DNA of 64,000 nt from Methylobacterium pseudosasicola (GTDB taxonomy: Bacteria; Pseudomonadota; Alphaproteobacteria; Rhizobiales; Beijerinckiaceae). This document shows positions 10,058-19,900 of the stretch, piece after piece; within the stretch, counting starts at the first letter, position 1; each line of letters opens with the position of its first letter. Under the pieces are notes generated by a model. The model ran no database searches, was not told the DNA's origin, and worked only from the letters and a program-made list of their open reading frames with translations. Position numbers and translations under genes: made by a program. The stretch spans positions 1-64,000 of the forward strand of contig NZ_FOTK01000010.1 in assembly GCF_900114535.1 (NCBI RefSeq), read 5' to 3'.

Positions 10058-11713
10058 CTACGCGCTTCTCGCGGCCGTGTAGTAGCTGGCATAGGCGATG
10101 CCGTTGTATGTCTCGCCCTTGATCTTCGGCGATTGCACGTAGATGCGCTGGACGATCTGCGTGCGCGGAATGAAATATCCCTGCTCAAGGACGTAGCGCT
10201 GCAAGTCGTCGAGAAGCGGGTTTCGGATTTCGACGGATCTGGCGCCGGCAATCTTGTCCCGCAGATCGTTGAGCGTCGCGTCGCTCTCACCGAGGGCGAA
10301 CCAGTTCTCGCCGTTATTGGCGTCGGTCAGGATGCCGGCCACGGTGCCGGCGTCGATGAAGCTGCGCGTCACCTCGTAGGCCGGCACAGCCGGGCCGCCG
10401 ATCGTGACCTTCTGGCCGTACGTCACGACATCGTAGGCCCGGATATCGACCTTCCAGCCGATCCGGCCGAGTTGCTGGGCGATGAGCTCGTCGACGGATT
10501 TCGCGGTCGCAAGGTAGGGGTTGGAATAGAGCGTGAGCGACAGCGGCTTGCCGTCCTTGGTGCGGATGCCGCCCCGGCCTTTGATCCAGCCCGCTTCATC
10601 CAGAAGCGTCTCGGCCTTGCGGGGGTTGTAGGCGAGCAGGTCGCTGTGGTCGGTCGCTCCGGGCACGTTGCTCTGGATGAACGACGTCGCAAGCTTCCAG
10701 TCGGGGGTGTAGACAGTGTCGATGATCTCCTGGCGGTTGATGCCGGCCTGGAGCGCTTGACGCACCTTAACGTCGTTGTATGGCGCCAGCTTGGTGTTGA
10801 TCGCCCAGCCGTTCACGAAGCCGAGATAGCGCGGCGTCGCGATCGTGAAGCCGGCTTCCTTCAGGGACTTCAATTCCTGCGGAGAGGCGCTGTAGGCGAT
10901 GTCGGCCTGGCCCGACTGGACGGCGGAGACCCGCAGGGATGGCTCGGTCACCACCTTGTAGGTGATCGAATCGAGGTGGGCCGGGCCGGTATGGCCGACC
11001 GCCGCCGGACCCCAATTGTAGTCCTTGCGCTTGATCAGCTTGACGAAATCGCCCTCCTTCCAGGCCGCGACCAGATACGGCCCGCTGCCGGAGGTTCTGG
11101 CCAAGTCGGCCTGTTGCGCGACTGGCTGCGCCAGGGTCTTCGGGGAGATGAGGATCGAGCCGTGGTAGCCGAGCGTCGGGATGAAGCCGAGCGTCGGCGC
11201 CTTGAAGACGACCTTGACGGTCGTCGGGTCGACCGCCTCGGCGTGGTCGTAGGTCTTCGGAAACAGGCCGATCGGGTTGATGCCCTCTTTGATGCGGCCG
11301 GCGTACCAGATGTCGAGGTTGGCAACGACGGCCGATGCGTCGAGCGGCGTGCCGTCGGAAAACGTCACCCCATCCTTGAGGTGAAGGGTGAATTCCGTGG
11401 CGTCGCTGTTCTGTTCCCAGCCGGTGGCAATCCACGGACTGACCTTGCCGTCGGCATCGACGTAGGCGAGCTTATCGGTCACGTGGCCCCAGACGTGGCC
11501 CTGAAAGCTGGAAATCGCGCTGTTGTTCGGAATCCAGGTCGGCCCGAGCGAGTCGATCAGGAAGACGAGATCACCGCCGTCACGGAAGCCGCCGGGGACG
11601 GCCGCGTTGGCGGCCAAGACCGGCAGCCGCAGCGCGCTTGTCGCCGCCAGCGCGGCGGTGGCCGTCAGCAGGCGGCGACGGGACGGGGGGAGCCGGACGC
11701 CATGGGCGCTCAT
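10058..11713 (-). CDS. ABC transporter substrate-binding protein, SBP family 5, Tat-type signal
   Basis: A 551-residue extracytoplasmic solute-binding protein of the DppA/OppA/NikA family. The N terminus has a twin-arginine-like signal (PPSRRRLLTATAALAATSAL) with a likely cleavage near VLAANA, so it may be exported folded. Typical SBP_bac_5 features are TGWEQNSDATEFTLHLKDGV, FSDGTPLDASAV and a C-terminal lobe with ALQAGINRQEI. It captures the substrate for the importer encoded downstream. The ATG at 11713 overlaps the stop of the flavoprotein gene in the ATGA arrangement. The frame stays open far upstream into that gene, but this upstream part has no homology sense and is rejected as a fusion. 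Its coupling to two flavin oxidoreductases suggests that the substrate is not a simple peptide. Confidence 0.88.
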   Translation of the reverse strand: MSAHGVRLPPSRRRLLTATAALAATSALRLPVLAANAAVPGGFRDGGDLVFLIDSLGPTWIPNNSAISSFQGHVWGHVTDKLAYVDADGKVSPWIATGWEQNSDATEFTLHLKDGVTFSDGTPLDASAVVANLDIWYAGRIKEGINPIGLFPKTYDHAEAVDPTTVKVVFKAPTLGFIPTLGYHGSILISPKTLAQPVAQQADLARTSGSGPYLVAAWKEGDFVKLIKRKDYNWGPAAVGHTGPAHLDSITYKVVTEPSLRVSAVQSGQADIAYSASPQELKSLKEAGFTIATPRYLGFVNGWAINTKLAPYNDVKVRQALQAGINRQEIIDTVYTPDWKLATSFIQSNVPGATDHSDLLAYNPRKAETLLDEAGWIKGRGGIRTKDGKPLSLTLYSNPYLATAKSVDELIAQQLGRIGWKVDIRAYDVVTYGQKVTIGGPAVPAYEVTRSFIDAGTVAGILTDANNGENWFALGESDATLNDLRDKIAGARSVEIRNPLLDDLQRYVLEQGYFIPRTQIVQRIYVQSPKIKGETYNGIAYASYYTAARSA

Positions 11714-12990
11714 GACGAAATCCTGACGGTGCGGGCTGCGCCCTCGTGGGGCAGCCGCGACGGGGGCTGCAGATCGGCGAAGGTTGGTTCGTCGGCGGCG
11801 ACGGCGGGCTGCCTGCGCTCCTTCCCGTGCGGCACCGCCGCGGCGTCGGCTCGCGCGGAGAAGGCGGCCCTGCCGAGAATCCCGACCACGGTGTCTTCCT
11901 GGGGGGCGTGCACCAGCACGGACTGGATGTCGCGAAAATGCCGTTCCAGGCCGGTCGTGACGCTCAGGCCCGGATTGCCGAGCGCGCCCACGGCGAGCTG
12001 TACCGCCTGCCGGAGTTGCCGCCCGGCCAGGAGGCGAGCCCGCAGGAGCCGCTCCGGCTCCCCCGCTTCCTGATCGAGCGCGTCGAAGATCAGCTGGCGC
12101 GCCCCGCCGATCAGCAGGTCGATTTCGCCCGCGAGCGTCACGAAGCGTTCGGTCCGGGCGATCGGATACCCGAGATTGGCCGGGACGCGGCCCTCGGCGA
12201 AGGCGAGAAACCCGTCCTGCGCCGCTTCCGCGACGCCGAGATAGAGCGCCGTGAGGACGAGCGTGACCGCCGCGTGCGCGCGGTTGTCCTGTCCGGCGTC
12301 GTCCGCGCTCGTCATGCCGATCACGTCGTCGCGGCCGACCTCGACCCCGTCGAAGGCGACGTCGTGGGAGCCGGACGCCCGCAGGCCGAGGCTCTTCCAG
12401 GTCTCGATGATGCGGATGCCCGGCGTGCCGGCCGGCACGATGAAGGTGCCGACCCGTTGCGGGGTCTCGTCCGTGCTCGCCCAGACGAGGAAATACGAGA
12501 GTCCTTCGCAGCCGGTGACGAAGCGCTTCGTGCCGCTGATCGACCAACCGCGGGCGGTGCGGCGGGCACGCGTCTGCGGCAGGCCGCCTCGCGCCGGCGA
12601 GCCGAGATCCGGCTCCCCGCGCGCGGCGTTCAGAAGGACAGGTCCGCGCCCGCTCTCTGCCAGCACCCGCCGGTAGACCTCCTCGGGCCAGTGGTTGTGC
12701 TGCGCCTGGTTCAGGTGGCTGCTGAGCGTCATCAGGCTGATGAGCGCGACCGAGGGATCGCCGCGCCCGAGGGCGGCGATGAGCCGGGCGACGTCGCCGA
12801 GCGGAAGGGCGCGGCCGCCGTAGCGTTCCGCCACCGTCAATTCGAGCAGACCGGCCTCGTGAACCGCGCGGATGCCCGCGCGCGGGAAAGCGGCGGCGGC
12901 ATCCGCCGCGGGCGCCGTCGCGGCGAGGGTCTCGACCACGCCGGTCAGATCGATCCCCGCGACGTGCAATCTCGCCCCGCCGTCACGCAT
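11710..12990 (-). CDS. Acyl-CoA dehydrogenase-like flavoprotein (SfnB/DszC type)
   Basis: A 426-residue protein with the acyl-CoA dehydrogenase fold: an N-terminal helical domain (GLLELTVAERYGGRALPLGD), a middle beta domain (WSISGTKRFVTGCEGLSYFL, GIRIIETWKSLGLRASGSHD) and a C-terminal helical domain. Within this superfamily the closest look is the SfnB/DszC-type group that serves two-component flavin monooxygenases acting on sulfur compounds. It stands between an LLM monooxygenase gene and a transporter, in a gene order often seen in sulfur-scavenging loci. The exact substrate is unknown. It overlaps the LLM gene by 8 bp (12983-12990) and the binding-protein gene by 4 bp. The last 40 residues (AAAVPHGKERRQPAVAADEP onward) look like an unstructured tail. 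True fatty acyl-CoA oxidation is less likely, but not excluded. Confidence 0.75.
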   Translation of the reverse strand: MRDGGARLHVAGIDLTGVVETLAATAPAADAAAAFPRAGIRAVHEAGLLELTVAERYGGRALPLGDVARLIAALGRGDPSVALISLMTLSSHLNQAQHNHWPEEVYRRVLAESGRGPVLLNAARGEPDLGSPARGGLPQTRARRTARGWSISGTKRFVTGCEGLSYFLVWASTDETPQRVGTFIVPAGTPGIRIIETWKSLGLRASGSHDVAFDGVEVGRDDVIGMTSADDAGQDNRAHAAVTLVLTALYLGVAEAAQDGFLAFAEGRVPANLGYPIARTERFVTLAGEIDLLIGGARQLIFDALDQEAGEPERLLRARLLAGRQLRQAVQLAVGALGNPGLSVTTGLERHFRDIQSVLVHAPQEDTVVGILGRAAFSARADAAAVPHGKERRQPAVAADEPTFADLQPPSRLPHEGAARTVRISS

Positions 12991-14083
12991 AGGCGCGCGT
13001 CTCGACGGTGCGACGCGCAAGCTCGCTCCGAACGAGCGGCAGCACGTAACGGCCGTAATCGATCGCGTCGTTGAGATTGTCGTAGCCGCGGATCGAGATC
13101 AGCTCCGCGCCCAAATCGACGTAGTCGAGGATCGAGGCGGCGATGGTTTGCGGCGAGCCGACGAGGGCGGTGGAGGCGCCACTCGCATTCGTCGCCGTGA
13201 CCGTCGGATACCACAGGGCCCGGTCATGGACATCGCCCCGGGCGGCGATGTCGAGCAGGCGCTGCGAGCCGACATTGGCGGGGGGCGCAGCCGTCGGCGA
13301 CACCCGGCCGAGACCCTGCGCCCGGTTCGCCGTGAGCGCGTCGAGGGTCCGGTGCGCTTTCGCCCAGGCGAGCTCGTCGGTCTCCGCAACGATGGGCCGG
13401 AAGGTCACCCAGATGCGCGGGCGGTCCGCCCGTCCGGCCCGCTCCGCTTCTGCGTGGATGCGCGCGATCTGCTCTCGCGTCTCGGCGAGCGGCTCGCCCC
13501 AGAGGCCGAAGATGTCGGCGTGGGCCCCACCGACCCGGTAGGCCGCATCGGACGAGCCCCCCACCGAGACGGGAATCGTCCCCGCATGCGGCCGCACCGC
13601 GTTCCGGAACTGTTTGAACTGGTAGTACTTTCCGGAGAAATCGAACGGCTCCGCCGAGGCCCAGGCCCGACGCAAGATGCGGATGTACTCCTCGAGCCGC
13701 TCGTAGCGCTCTTCCTTCGAGAGGAAGTCACCTTCGCTCGCCTGCTCCGCGTCGCTGCCGCCGGCGATGAAGTGGACGACGACCCGACCGGCGCTCAACT
13801 GGTCCAGCGTCGCGAGCGCCTTGGCCGCCACGGTCGGGTAAAGCGTGTTCGGGCGCAGGGCGACGATGATCTTGATGGTCTTGGTATGCGCCGCGATCGT
13901 TGCGCCGATGGTAAACGGATCGAAAGACGAGGAGGCGTAGGGGACCAGCGTGTAGTTGAAGCCGTAATCGTCGAGAGCGCGGGCGTAACGGACGAGGAAA
14001 TGTGGATCGATGGCGGGGTCGCGCACGGGGTTGAGTTCGTTCGATGGGTTCGTGAACGTCACGCTGATGAATTCGGTCGCCAC
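12983..14083 (-). CDS. LLM class flavin-dependent monooxygenase (SsuD-like)
   Basis: A 366-residue luciferase-like TIM-barrel flavoprotein that needs reduced FMN from a partner reductase, which is not encoded here. Features are FNYTLVPYASSSFDPFTIGA, LRPNTLYPTVAAKALATLD, GRVVVHFIAGGSDAEQASEG and HADIFGLWGEPLAETREQIA, all typical of the alkanesulfonate monooxygenase group. GTG at 14083 is preferred as the start because GGAG stands 6 bases upstream. The frame is open for 63 more codons, but that part lies in AT-rich non-coding-like DNA. It is the first gene of the operon. The likely role is oxygenolytic release of sulfite or an aldehyde/ketone from an imported compound, with the downstream flavoprotein and importer. 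SsuD itself normally travels with a nitrate/taurine-type importer, not with a dipeptide-type one as here. Confidence 0.82.
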   Translation of the reverse strand: MATEFISVTFTNPSNELNPVRDPAIDPHFLVRYARALDDYGFNYTLVPYASSSFDPFTIGATIAAHTKTIKIIVALRPNTLYPTVAAKALATLDQLSAGRVVVHFIAGGSDAEQASEGDFLSKEERYERLEEYIRILRRAWASAEPFDFSGKYYQFKQFRNAVRPHAGTIPVSVGGSSDAAYRVGGAHADIFGLWGEPLAETREQIARIHAEAERAGRADRPRIWVTFRPIVAETDELAWAKAHRTLDALTANRAQGLGRVSPTAAPPANVGSQRLLDIAARGDVHDRALWYPTVTATNASGASTALVGSPQTIAASILDYVDLGAELISIRGYDNLNDAIDYGRYVLPLVRSELARRTVETRAYA

Positions 14084-14502
14084 GTCTGCTCCGCAGCCGA
14101 AGTAAAAACGACTCCAGATTACATATGTCGTCATCAGGGATAAAGATTTTGTTTTTTTGATTTTAAGCTCTGGGAAAGATTTAGTTTCTATAATTTCTGG
14201 AATAGGTAGATTGAGTGTCCATTGCCCGCTCGAGAGTCGAGCCGATCGCGTTGCAATTCTGCTCGACTCCAAGTCCTCGATTCAACGCGTTTGCTGACGC
14301 TGAACCGGCATCCACTTCGGCGGCGGGCGCTCTCGAACCCAAACCAAGCCAAGGCCCTGCCTATGGTCTGGTTTTGTGATTCACGGCAGTCGCGTTTGCC
14401 GCACGCGCGATACGTAAAAATGGCTCAACAGCTGCCGTCCGCTTTGAGGAGCGGATTTTAAGATCTTGAATGACTTGTAGGGGTGCCAAGTGGATGGTCG
14501 GA
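14084..14502. promoter_or_regulatory. AT-rich leader/promoter region of the LLM-ABC operon
   Basis: About 14100-14220 is strikingly AT-rich against the GC-rich surroundings, with several A and T runs (minus strand AATCTTTCCC, AAAATCAAAAAAACAAAAT). This fits a promoter or a horizontally acquired segment upstream of the GTG start. No convincing -35/-10 pair or operator palindrome could be fixed. From 14270 to 14500 no gene is seen; a weak similarity to the start of the IS remnant may begin near 14470. Confidence 0.35.
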
Positions 14503-14905
14503 TCAGGCTACGGCTGCCGAGCCAGTCGTCCAGATCGCCCACGACGTGTAAGCTGGGCTGGTGATCAGGTCCTGGGCCTTGAGCAGGCGGTTCTCCAGGA
14601 CGAGATCGGCCCCGACCTCCTTCAGCGCGCCCGCCTCGCGACGCAGATCCTTGACTTCGTCGGCGGTGGCGGCGCGGGCCGTGTCGCCGGCCAACCGCTT
14701 CTTGCCGGCTTCTAGGAACTCCTTGGACCAGCCGGAATCCATCAAGTTGGCGATGCCCTAGCGCCGACATAGCCCGGCGATGCTGTCCTCACCGCGCAGG
14801 CCTTAGAGCCACGATGCGGATCTTCTCCTCGGACGAAAACTGCCGGCGAGTGACCCGGCGGATGGCCTTGACGGCGGCGAAGGCCGCCCGGAAACCCCAT
14901 CCTCG
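14503..14905 (-). pseudogene. Decayed IS3-family transposase OrfA
   Basis: Reading the minus strand from about 14905, RVTRRQFSSEEKIRIV is the usual start of an IS3-type OrfA. One frameshift follows. Then GLRGEDSIAGLCRR reads into a TAG where homologues have Glu. After the stop, WSKEFLEAGKKRLAGDTARA and DEVKDLRREAGALKEV continue the DNA-binding and leucine-zipper part up to about LLKAQ. The catalytic OrfB is absent. The element belongs to a different IS3 subgroup from the remnant near 6 kb. It separates the LLM-ABC operon from the TetR-RND genes and starts 7 bp from the tetR stop, so the insertion touched that intergenic region. Confidence 0.78.
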
Positions 14906-14911
14906 GATCAA

Positions 14912-15505
14912 TCAAGCGTTCCCGGTGAAGGCACCAAGCGAGACGCGAGCCACCTCCCGCAGGGCGTCGCGGTTCGCTCCGGATGACGCGATGACGCCCA
15001 TGCCGGAGGCGACCGTTGAGAGGAATCGGGCCAGCGCCACTGGGTCGGTGTCTTCGGGAAGATCACCGTCCGCCTTCGCCTGGACGAAGCGTTCGAGGAG
15101 TTCCGTCTCCGTCTGCGCCCGGCGCGACGCCAATTCGAACGGGATGTTCTCCGAACCAGCGCCGCAGGCAAGGCCGCCCTGGACCAGGAGGCAGCCGGGG
15201 GGATTGGCCGGGTCGGTATGGCTCTCGGCAATGCTGCTCAAGAAGCGTTCCGCCACGTCACGCGCCGTGGGGCCAGCAAGCACGTAGCGCATGTGTTCGG
15301 AACGCCTGAGAGCGTAGCGGTCGAGTGCGGCCTTGAGCAGGCCTTCCTTGCTGCCGAAGGCGGCGTAGAGACTGGGGGCCTTGATGCCCATCGCCTTCGT
15401 CAGCATGGCAAGGCTCGCCCCGTCGTAACCGTGGCGCCAGAACACCTCCATCGCCTCGTCGAGGGCTTTGTCCATGTCGAAGGACCGGGGCCGCCCCATC
15501 ACCAT
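14912..15505 (-). CDS. TetR/AcrR family regulator, likely repressor of the divergent RND pump
   Basis: A 197-residue protein. The N-terminal helix-turn-helix is at about 10-55 (ALDEAMEVFWRHGYDGASLA, SLYAAFGSKEGLLKAALDRY), and a helical ligand-binding domain follows with GCLLVQGGLACG near 104-115. Members of this family bind a small compound and then leave the operator. The gene is divergent from the efflux operon with 88 bp between the two starts, the usual place of a local repressor of such pumps. The ATG at 15505 or the one two codons in (MGRPRSF) may be used. The 3' end is only 6 bp from the IS remnant, but the C terminus (VARVSLGAFTGNA) looks intact. Confidence 0.87.
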   Translation of the reverse strand: MVMGRPRSFDMDKALDEAMEVFWRHGYDGASLAMLTKAMGIKAPSLYAAFGSKEGLLKAALDRYALRRSEHMRYVLAGPTARDVAERFLSSIAESHTDPANPPGCLLVQGGLACGAGSENIPFELASRRAQTETELLERFVQAKADGDLPEDTDPVALARFLSTVASGMGVIASSGANRDALREVARVSLGAFTGNA

Positions 15506-15593
15506 TGTCTGCTGGCTCCAACTTTTATAACGAGTGGTAGATAAGTCTCTTGACGCCCGGCGTCCATGCCGACATGTGTAGCGCGCTCTACAG
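15506..15593. promoter_or_regulatory. Shared control region of tetR and the RND operon
   Basis: This 88-bp gap must hold both promoters. An AT-rich core, TTATAACGAGTGGTAGATAA (15526-15545), has outer TTAT/ATAA symmetry and could be the TetR operator overlapping the tetR -10. TTGACG at 15550 could be a -35 for the pump genes. Neither site has strong symmetry, so the calls are tentative. Confidence 0.3.
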
Positions 15594-16853
15594 ATGTCGG
15601 AGTCGGTCGTGAACCCTGCGCATCACCCTTCCCATGCCCGCTCCGGTCTCCGGCGCAGTCTCGCTACCGGCGTTGCCCTCCTTCTGATGGCAGCCGCATC
15701 CGTCCAGATCCTCCCAGCGCTGACGACCCGCGGGCCGGAGGCAACCGCCGCGCCGGCACCGGCCGAGCAGGCGGTGCCGGTTCCGGTGGCCACCGTCGCG
15801 CTCCGGGCGGTCGCGCTCTGGGATGAGTTCTCCGGTCGCCTGGAGGCCGTCGACCGGGTCGACGTCAGGGCGCGGGTCGGCGGCGCGATCCAAGCCACGC
15901 ACTTCACGGAGGGCGAACTCGTCAAGCCCGGTGACCTGCTGGTGACCATCGACCCCGCTCCCTATGCCGCCGAGGTCCAGCGACTGGAGGCGCAGGTCGC
16001 CGGCGCCGAGGCGCGCGTCGCCCTGACCTCGAGCGACCTCGAACGCGGGCAGCGGCTGTCGGACCAGCATATCGTCACGGCCCGCGACCTCGACGTCCGC
16101 GCCAACGCCTTCAAGGAGGCCCGGGCGAGCCTCGACGCAGCGAAGGCGATGCTGGAGGCAGCGCGGTTGAACCTCGGCTACACCGAGGTCCGGGCGGCGG
16201 TTGGCGGCCGCGTCGGCCGCCGCGAGATCACGCCGGGCAATCTCGTCGCCACCGGCGCGGGCGCCGCCGTGCTGACGACCCTCGTCTCGGTCGATCCCGT
16301 CTACGCCAGCTTCGACGCGGACGAGACTGTCGTCCTCAAGGCCCTGGCCTCCCTGGCCGACCCCTCGGGCAAGCGCGGCAGGCTCGACCGCATCCCGGTC
16401 GAGATGCGCACTGTCGACGGCGCCCGCGCCCAAGGGCACCTTCAGTTCATCGACAACAAGGTCGATACCCGCAGCGGCACTATCCGGGTCCGCGCGAGCT
16501 TTGCCAACGGTGACGGGCATCTCATCCCGGGCCAATTCGCCCGCATGCGCCTCGGCCGGGCTGTGCCTGAATCGCTGCTGCTCGTGGACGAGCGCGCGGT
16601 CGGCACGGATCAGGACAAGAAGTTCGTGCTCGTGGTGGGCGCGGACGACCGCGCCGAGTTCCGCGCCGTCACTCTCGGACGGTCCGTCGATGGCCTCCGC
16701 ATCGTGACCTCGGGCCTGTCTGACGGCGAGCGTATCATCGTCAACGGCTTGCAGCGGCTCCGGCCCGGCATGCTCCTGCGGCCGGAGCCGGTCGCCATGG
16801 GCGCCCGGCCCCAGGATCCCGCGCAGGCCCCGCGCCAGCTCGCCGGGCGCTGA
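15594..16853 (+). CDS. RND efflux periplasmic adaptor (MexE/AcrA type membrane fusion protein)
   Basis: A 419-residue adaptor. Residues 18-45 form an N-terminal hydrophobic anchor/signal (RRSLATGVALLLMAAASV). The lipoyl half domains are around DVRARVGGAIQATHFTEGEL and LNLGYTEVRAAVGGRVGRRE, with an alpha-hairpin between them (about 125-190). Beta-barrel and membrane-proximal domains follow, with DNKVDTRSGTIRVRASF and LIPGQFARMRLG. The spacing and the DTRSGTI/GQFARM motifs are typical of MexE-like adaptors. It joins the inner-membrane pump encoded 122 bp downstream to an outer-membrane channel that is not encoded in this window. It is probably controlled by the divergent TetR. No good Shine-Dalgarno sequence stands before the ATG; a GTG nearby is an alternative. 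Confidence 0.9.
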   Translation: MSESVVNPAHHPSHARSGLRRSLATGVALLLMAAASVQILPALTTRGPEATAAPAPAEQAVPVPVATVALRAVALWDEFSGRLEAVDRVDVRARVGGAIQATHFTEGELVKPGDLLVTIDPAPYAAEVQRLEAQVAGAEARVALTSSDLERGQRLSDQHIVTARDLDVRANAFKEARASLDAAKAMLEAARLNLGYTEVRAAVGGRVGRREITPGNLVATGAGAAVLTTLVSVDPVYASFDADETVVLKALASLADPSGKRGRLDRIPVEMRTVDGARAQGHLQFIDNKVDTRSGTIRVRASFANGDGHLIPGQFARMRLGRAVPESLLLVDERAVGTDQDKKFVLVVGADDRAEFRAVTLGRSVDGLRIVTSGLSDGERIIVNGLQRLRPGMLLRPEPVAMGARPQDPAQAPRQLAGR

Positions 16854-16975
16854 CCGGCGGCGAACACCGTCCGATTCCCGATCCATCTTCGTGCACGGCG
16901 GCCGCTTCGCGACCGCTCCCTCCCCCCGCGAGCGGTCCGACGCCGCGCGATCTCTCTCGCCCCCAGGAGGGCGGC

Positions 16976-19900
16976 ATGAACCTCTCGAAGTTCTTCATCG
17001 ACCGGCCGATCTTCGCGGGTGTGCTCTCGGGGCTCATCTTCATCATGGGCTTGATTTCGCTCTTCGCGATGCCGATCTCCGAGTACCCGGACGTGGTGCC
17101 GCCGTCGGTCGTCGTGCGCGCGACCTTCCCGGGCGCCAACCCGAAGGTCATCGTCGAGACGGTGGCGACGCCGATCGAGGAGCAGATCAACGGCGTCGAG
17201 GGCATGCTCTACATGTCGAGCCAGGCCACGACGGACGGCATCATGACGCTCACCGTCACGTTCCGCCTCGGCACCGATCCCGACAAGGCCCAGCAGCTTG
17301 TCCAGAACCGCGTCTCGCAGGCCGAGCCGCGCCTGCCGGCGATCGTGCGCCAGCTCGGCATCGTCACGGTGAAGTCGTCGCCGGACCTGACCATGGTCGT
17401 GCATCTCGTCTCGCCGAACGGGCGCTACGACATGACCTACCTGCGCAACTACGCGGTTCTGAACATCAAGGACCGGCTTGCCCGCCTCGATGGCGTCGGC
17501 CAAGTGCAGCTCTTCGGCTCCGGCGACTACGCGATGCGCATCTGGCTGGATCCGCAGAAGGTCGCCGAGCACGGGCTGTCGGCCGGCGACGTCGTGCGCG
17601 AGATCCAGGCCCAGAATGTCGAGGCGGCGGCCGGCGTCATCGGCGCCTCGCCGGCGATTCCGGGACTCGACCTCCAATTGTCGCTCAACGCCGAGGGGCG
17701 GCTGACCAGCGAGGAGCAGTTCGGCGACATCGTCGTGAAGTCCGGCGCCGACGGCGAGATCACCCGCCTGCGCGACGTTGCCCGCATCGAACTCGGGGCC
17801 TCCGACTACGCCCTGCGCTCGCTCCTCGACAACAAGTCGGCCGTCGCCGTGCCGATTTCCCAGTCGCCCGGCTCGAACGCGATCCAGATCTCCGACGAGG
17901 TCCGCCGGACCATGGCGGAGATCAAGCGAAACATGCCCGAGGGCGTCGACTACGAGATCGTCTACGATCCGACGCAGTTCGTGCGCGCTTCCATCGAGGC
18001 GGTCATTCACACCCTGCTGGAGGCGATCGCCCTCGTCGTCCTCGTGGTGATCCTGTTCCTGCAGACCTGGCGGGCCTCGATCATCCCGCTCCTGGCGGTG
18101 CCGGTTTCCATCGTCGGCACCTTCGCGGTGATGCATGCCTTCGGCTTCTCGATCAACGCGCTCAGCCTGTTCGGCCTCGTGCTCGCCATCGGAATCGTGG
18201 TCGACGACGCCATCGTGGTTGTCGAGAACGTCGAGCGGAACATCGAGAGCGGCCTGTCGCCCCGCGAGGCCAGTTACCAGGCCATGCGCGAAGTCTCCGG
18301 CCCGATCATCGCCATCGCGCTGGTGCTCGTGGCGGTGTTCGTGCCGCTCGCCTTCATCAGCGGCCTGACCGGGCAGTTCTACAAGCAGTTCGCCCTCACC
18401 ATCGCGATCTCGACCGTCATCTCGGCGGTCAATTCGCTGACTCTCTCGCCGGCGCTCTCCGCGCTTCTCCTCAAGGACCATCACGCCCCGAAGGACCGCC
18501 TGACGCGGATCCTCGACACCCTGCTCGGCTGGTTCTTCCGGCGCTTCAACCGTGCCTTCGGGCGGGCCTCGGACGGGTATGGGCGCGGCGTCGGTATCGT
18601 CGTCTCGCGCAGGGCGACGATGCTGGTGCTCTACCTCGTGCTGGTCGGCTTGACCGTGGTGCTGTTCCGCCAGATCCCCGGCGGCTTCGTACCGGGCCAG
18701 GACAAGCAGTACCTCGTCGGCTTCGCGCAGCTTCCCGACGGTGCGACCCTCGACCGGACCGAGGAGGTGATCCGCCGCATGAGCGAGATCGCCCTGAAGG
18801 AGCCCGGCGTCGAGAGCGCCGTCGCCTTCCCGGGCCTCTCCATCAACGGCTTCACGAATAGCTCTAACTCGGGGATCGTGTTCTCCACCTTGAAGCCCTT
18901 CGAGGAGCGGCGGTCGCCGACCCTGAACGGCGCCGCCATCGCGCAGTCGCTGAATCGGAAATACGCCGCGATCCCAGAGGCATTCATCGCGATGTTCCCG
19001 CCGCCGCCCGTGAACGGCCTCGGCACCATCGGCGGCTTCAAGCTCCAGATCGAGGACCGGGCCGGCCTCGGCTACGAGGCGCTCAACGAGGCGACCAAGG
19101 CCTTCCTCGCCAAGGCGGCCCAGGCGCCCGAGCTCGCCGGCCTGTTCTCCAGCTTCCAGATGAACGTGCCGCAACTCTTCGCCGATATCGACCGGACGAA
19201 GGCACGCCAGCTCCGCATTCCGGTGACGGACGTCTTCGACACGCTGCAGATCTATCTCGGATCGCTCTACGTCAACGACTTCAACCGGTTCGGCCGGACC
19301 TACTCGGTCAGGGTCCAGGCCGACGCGCCGTTCCGCGCCCGCTCGGACGACATCGGGGCGCTGAAGGTGCGGGCCGGCTCCGGCGAGATGGTGCCGCTCG
19401 CAGCGCTCCTGCGCGTCCGGCAGACGGCCGGCCCGGAGCGCGCCATGCGCTACAACGGCTTCCTCTCCGCCGACATCAACGCGGGCGCGGCGCCGGGCTA
19501 CTCGTCGGGCCAAGCCCAGGCCGCCGCCGCCCGCATCGCGGCCGAGACGCTGCCGCGCGGCTTCGCCTTCGAGTGGACCGACCTGACCTATCAGGAGTTC
19601 ATCGCGGGGAACTCAGGCGTGTGGGTGTTCCCCCTCGCCCTGTTCCTGGTCTTCCTCGTGCTCGCCGCCCAGTACGAGAGCTTGGCGCTGCCGCTGGCCA
19701 TCCTGCTGATCGTGCCGATGGGCCTGCTCGCGGCGATGTTCGGCGTCTGGCTCTCGGCGGGCGACAACAACGTCTTCACCCAGATCGGCCTGATCGTCCT
19801 CGTCGGTCTCTCGGCCAAGAACGCGATCCTGATCGTGGAATTTGCCCGCGAACTGGAATTCGCCGGCCGCACGCCGCTCCAGGCCGCCATCGAGGCGAGC

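Noticed and set aside
10058..12547. Binding protein extended to 829 residues by an open upstream frame
   Set aside because: The upstream 277 codons are out of frame with the real flavoprotein gene and Arg-rich; the ATG at 11713 is followed by a proper Tat-type signal.
14284..14340. Weak similarity between 14284-14340 and 49385-49440 (GCTGACGC...CGGCGGCG...)
   Set aside because: Similarity is partial and may come from base composition; not enough to call a repeat family.
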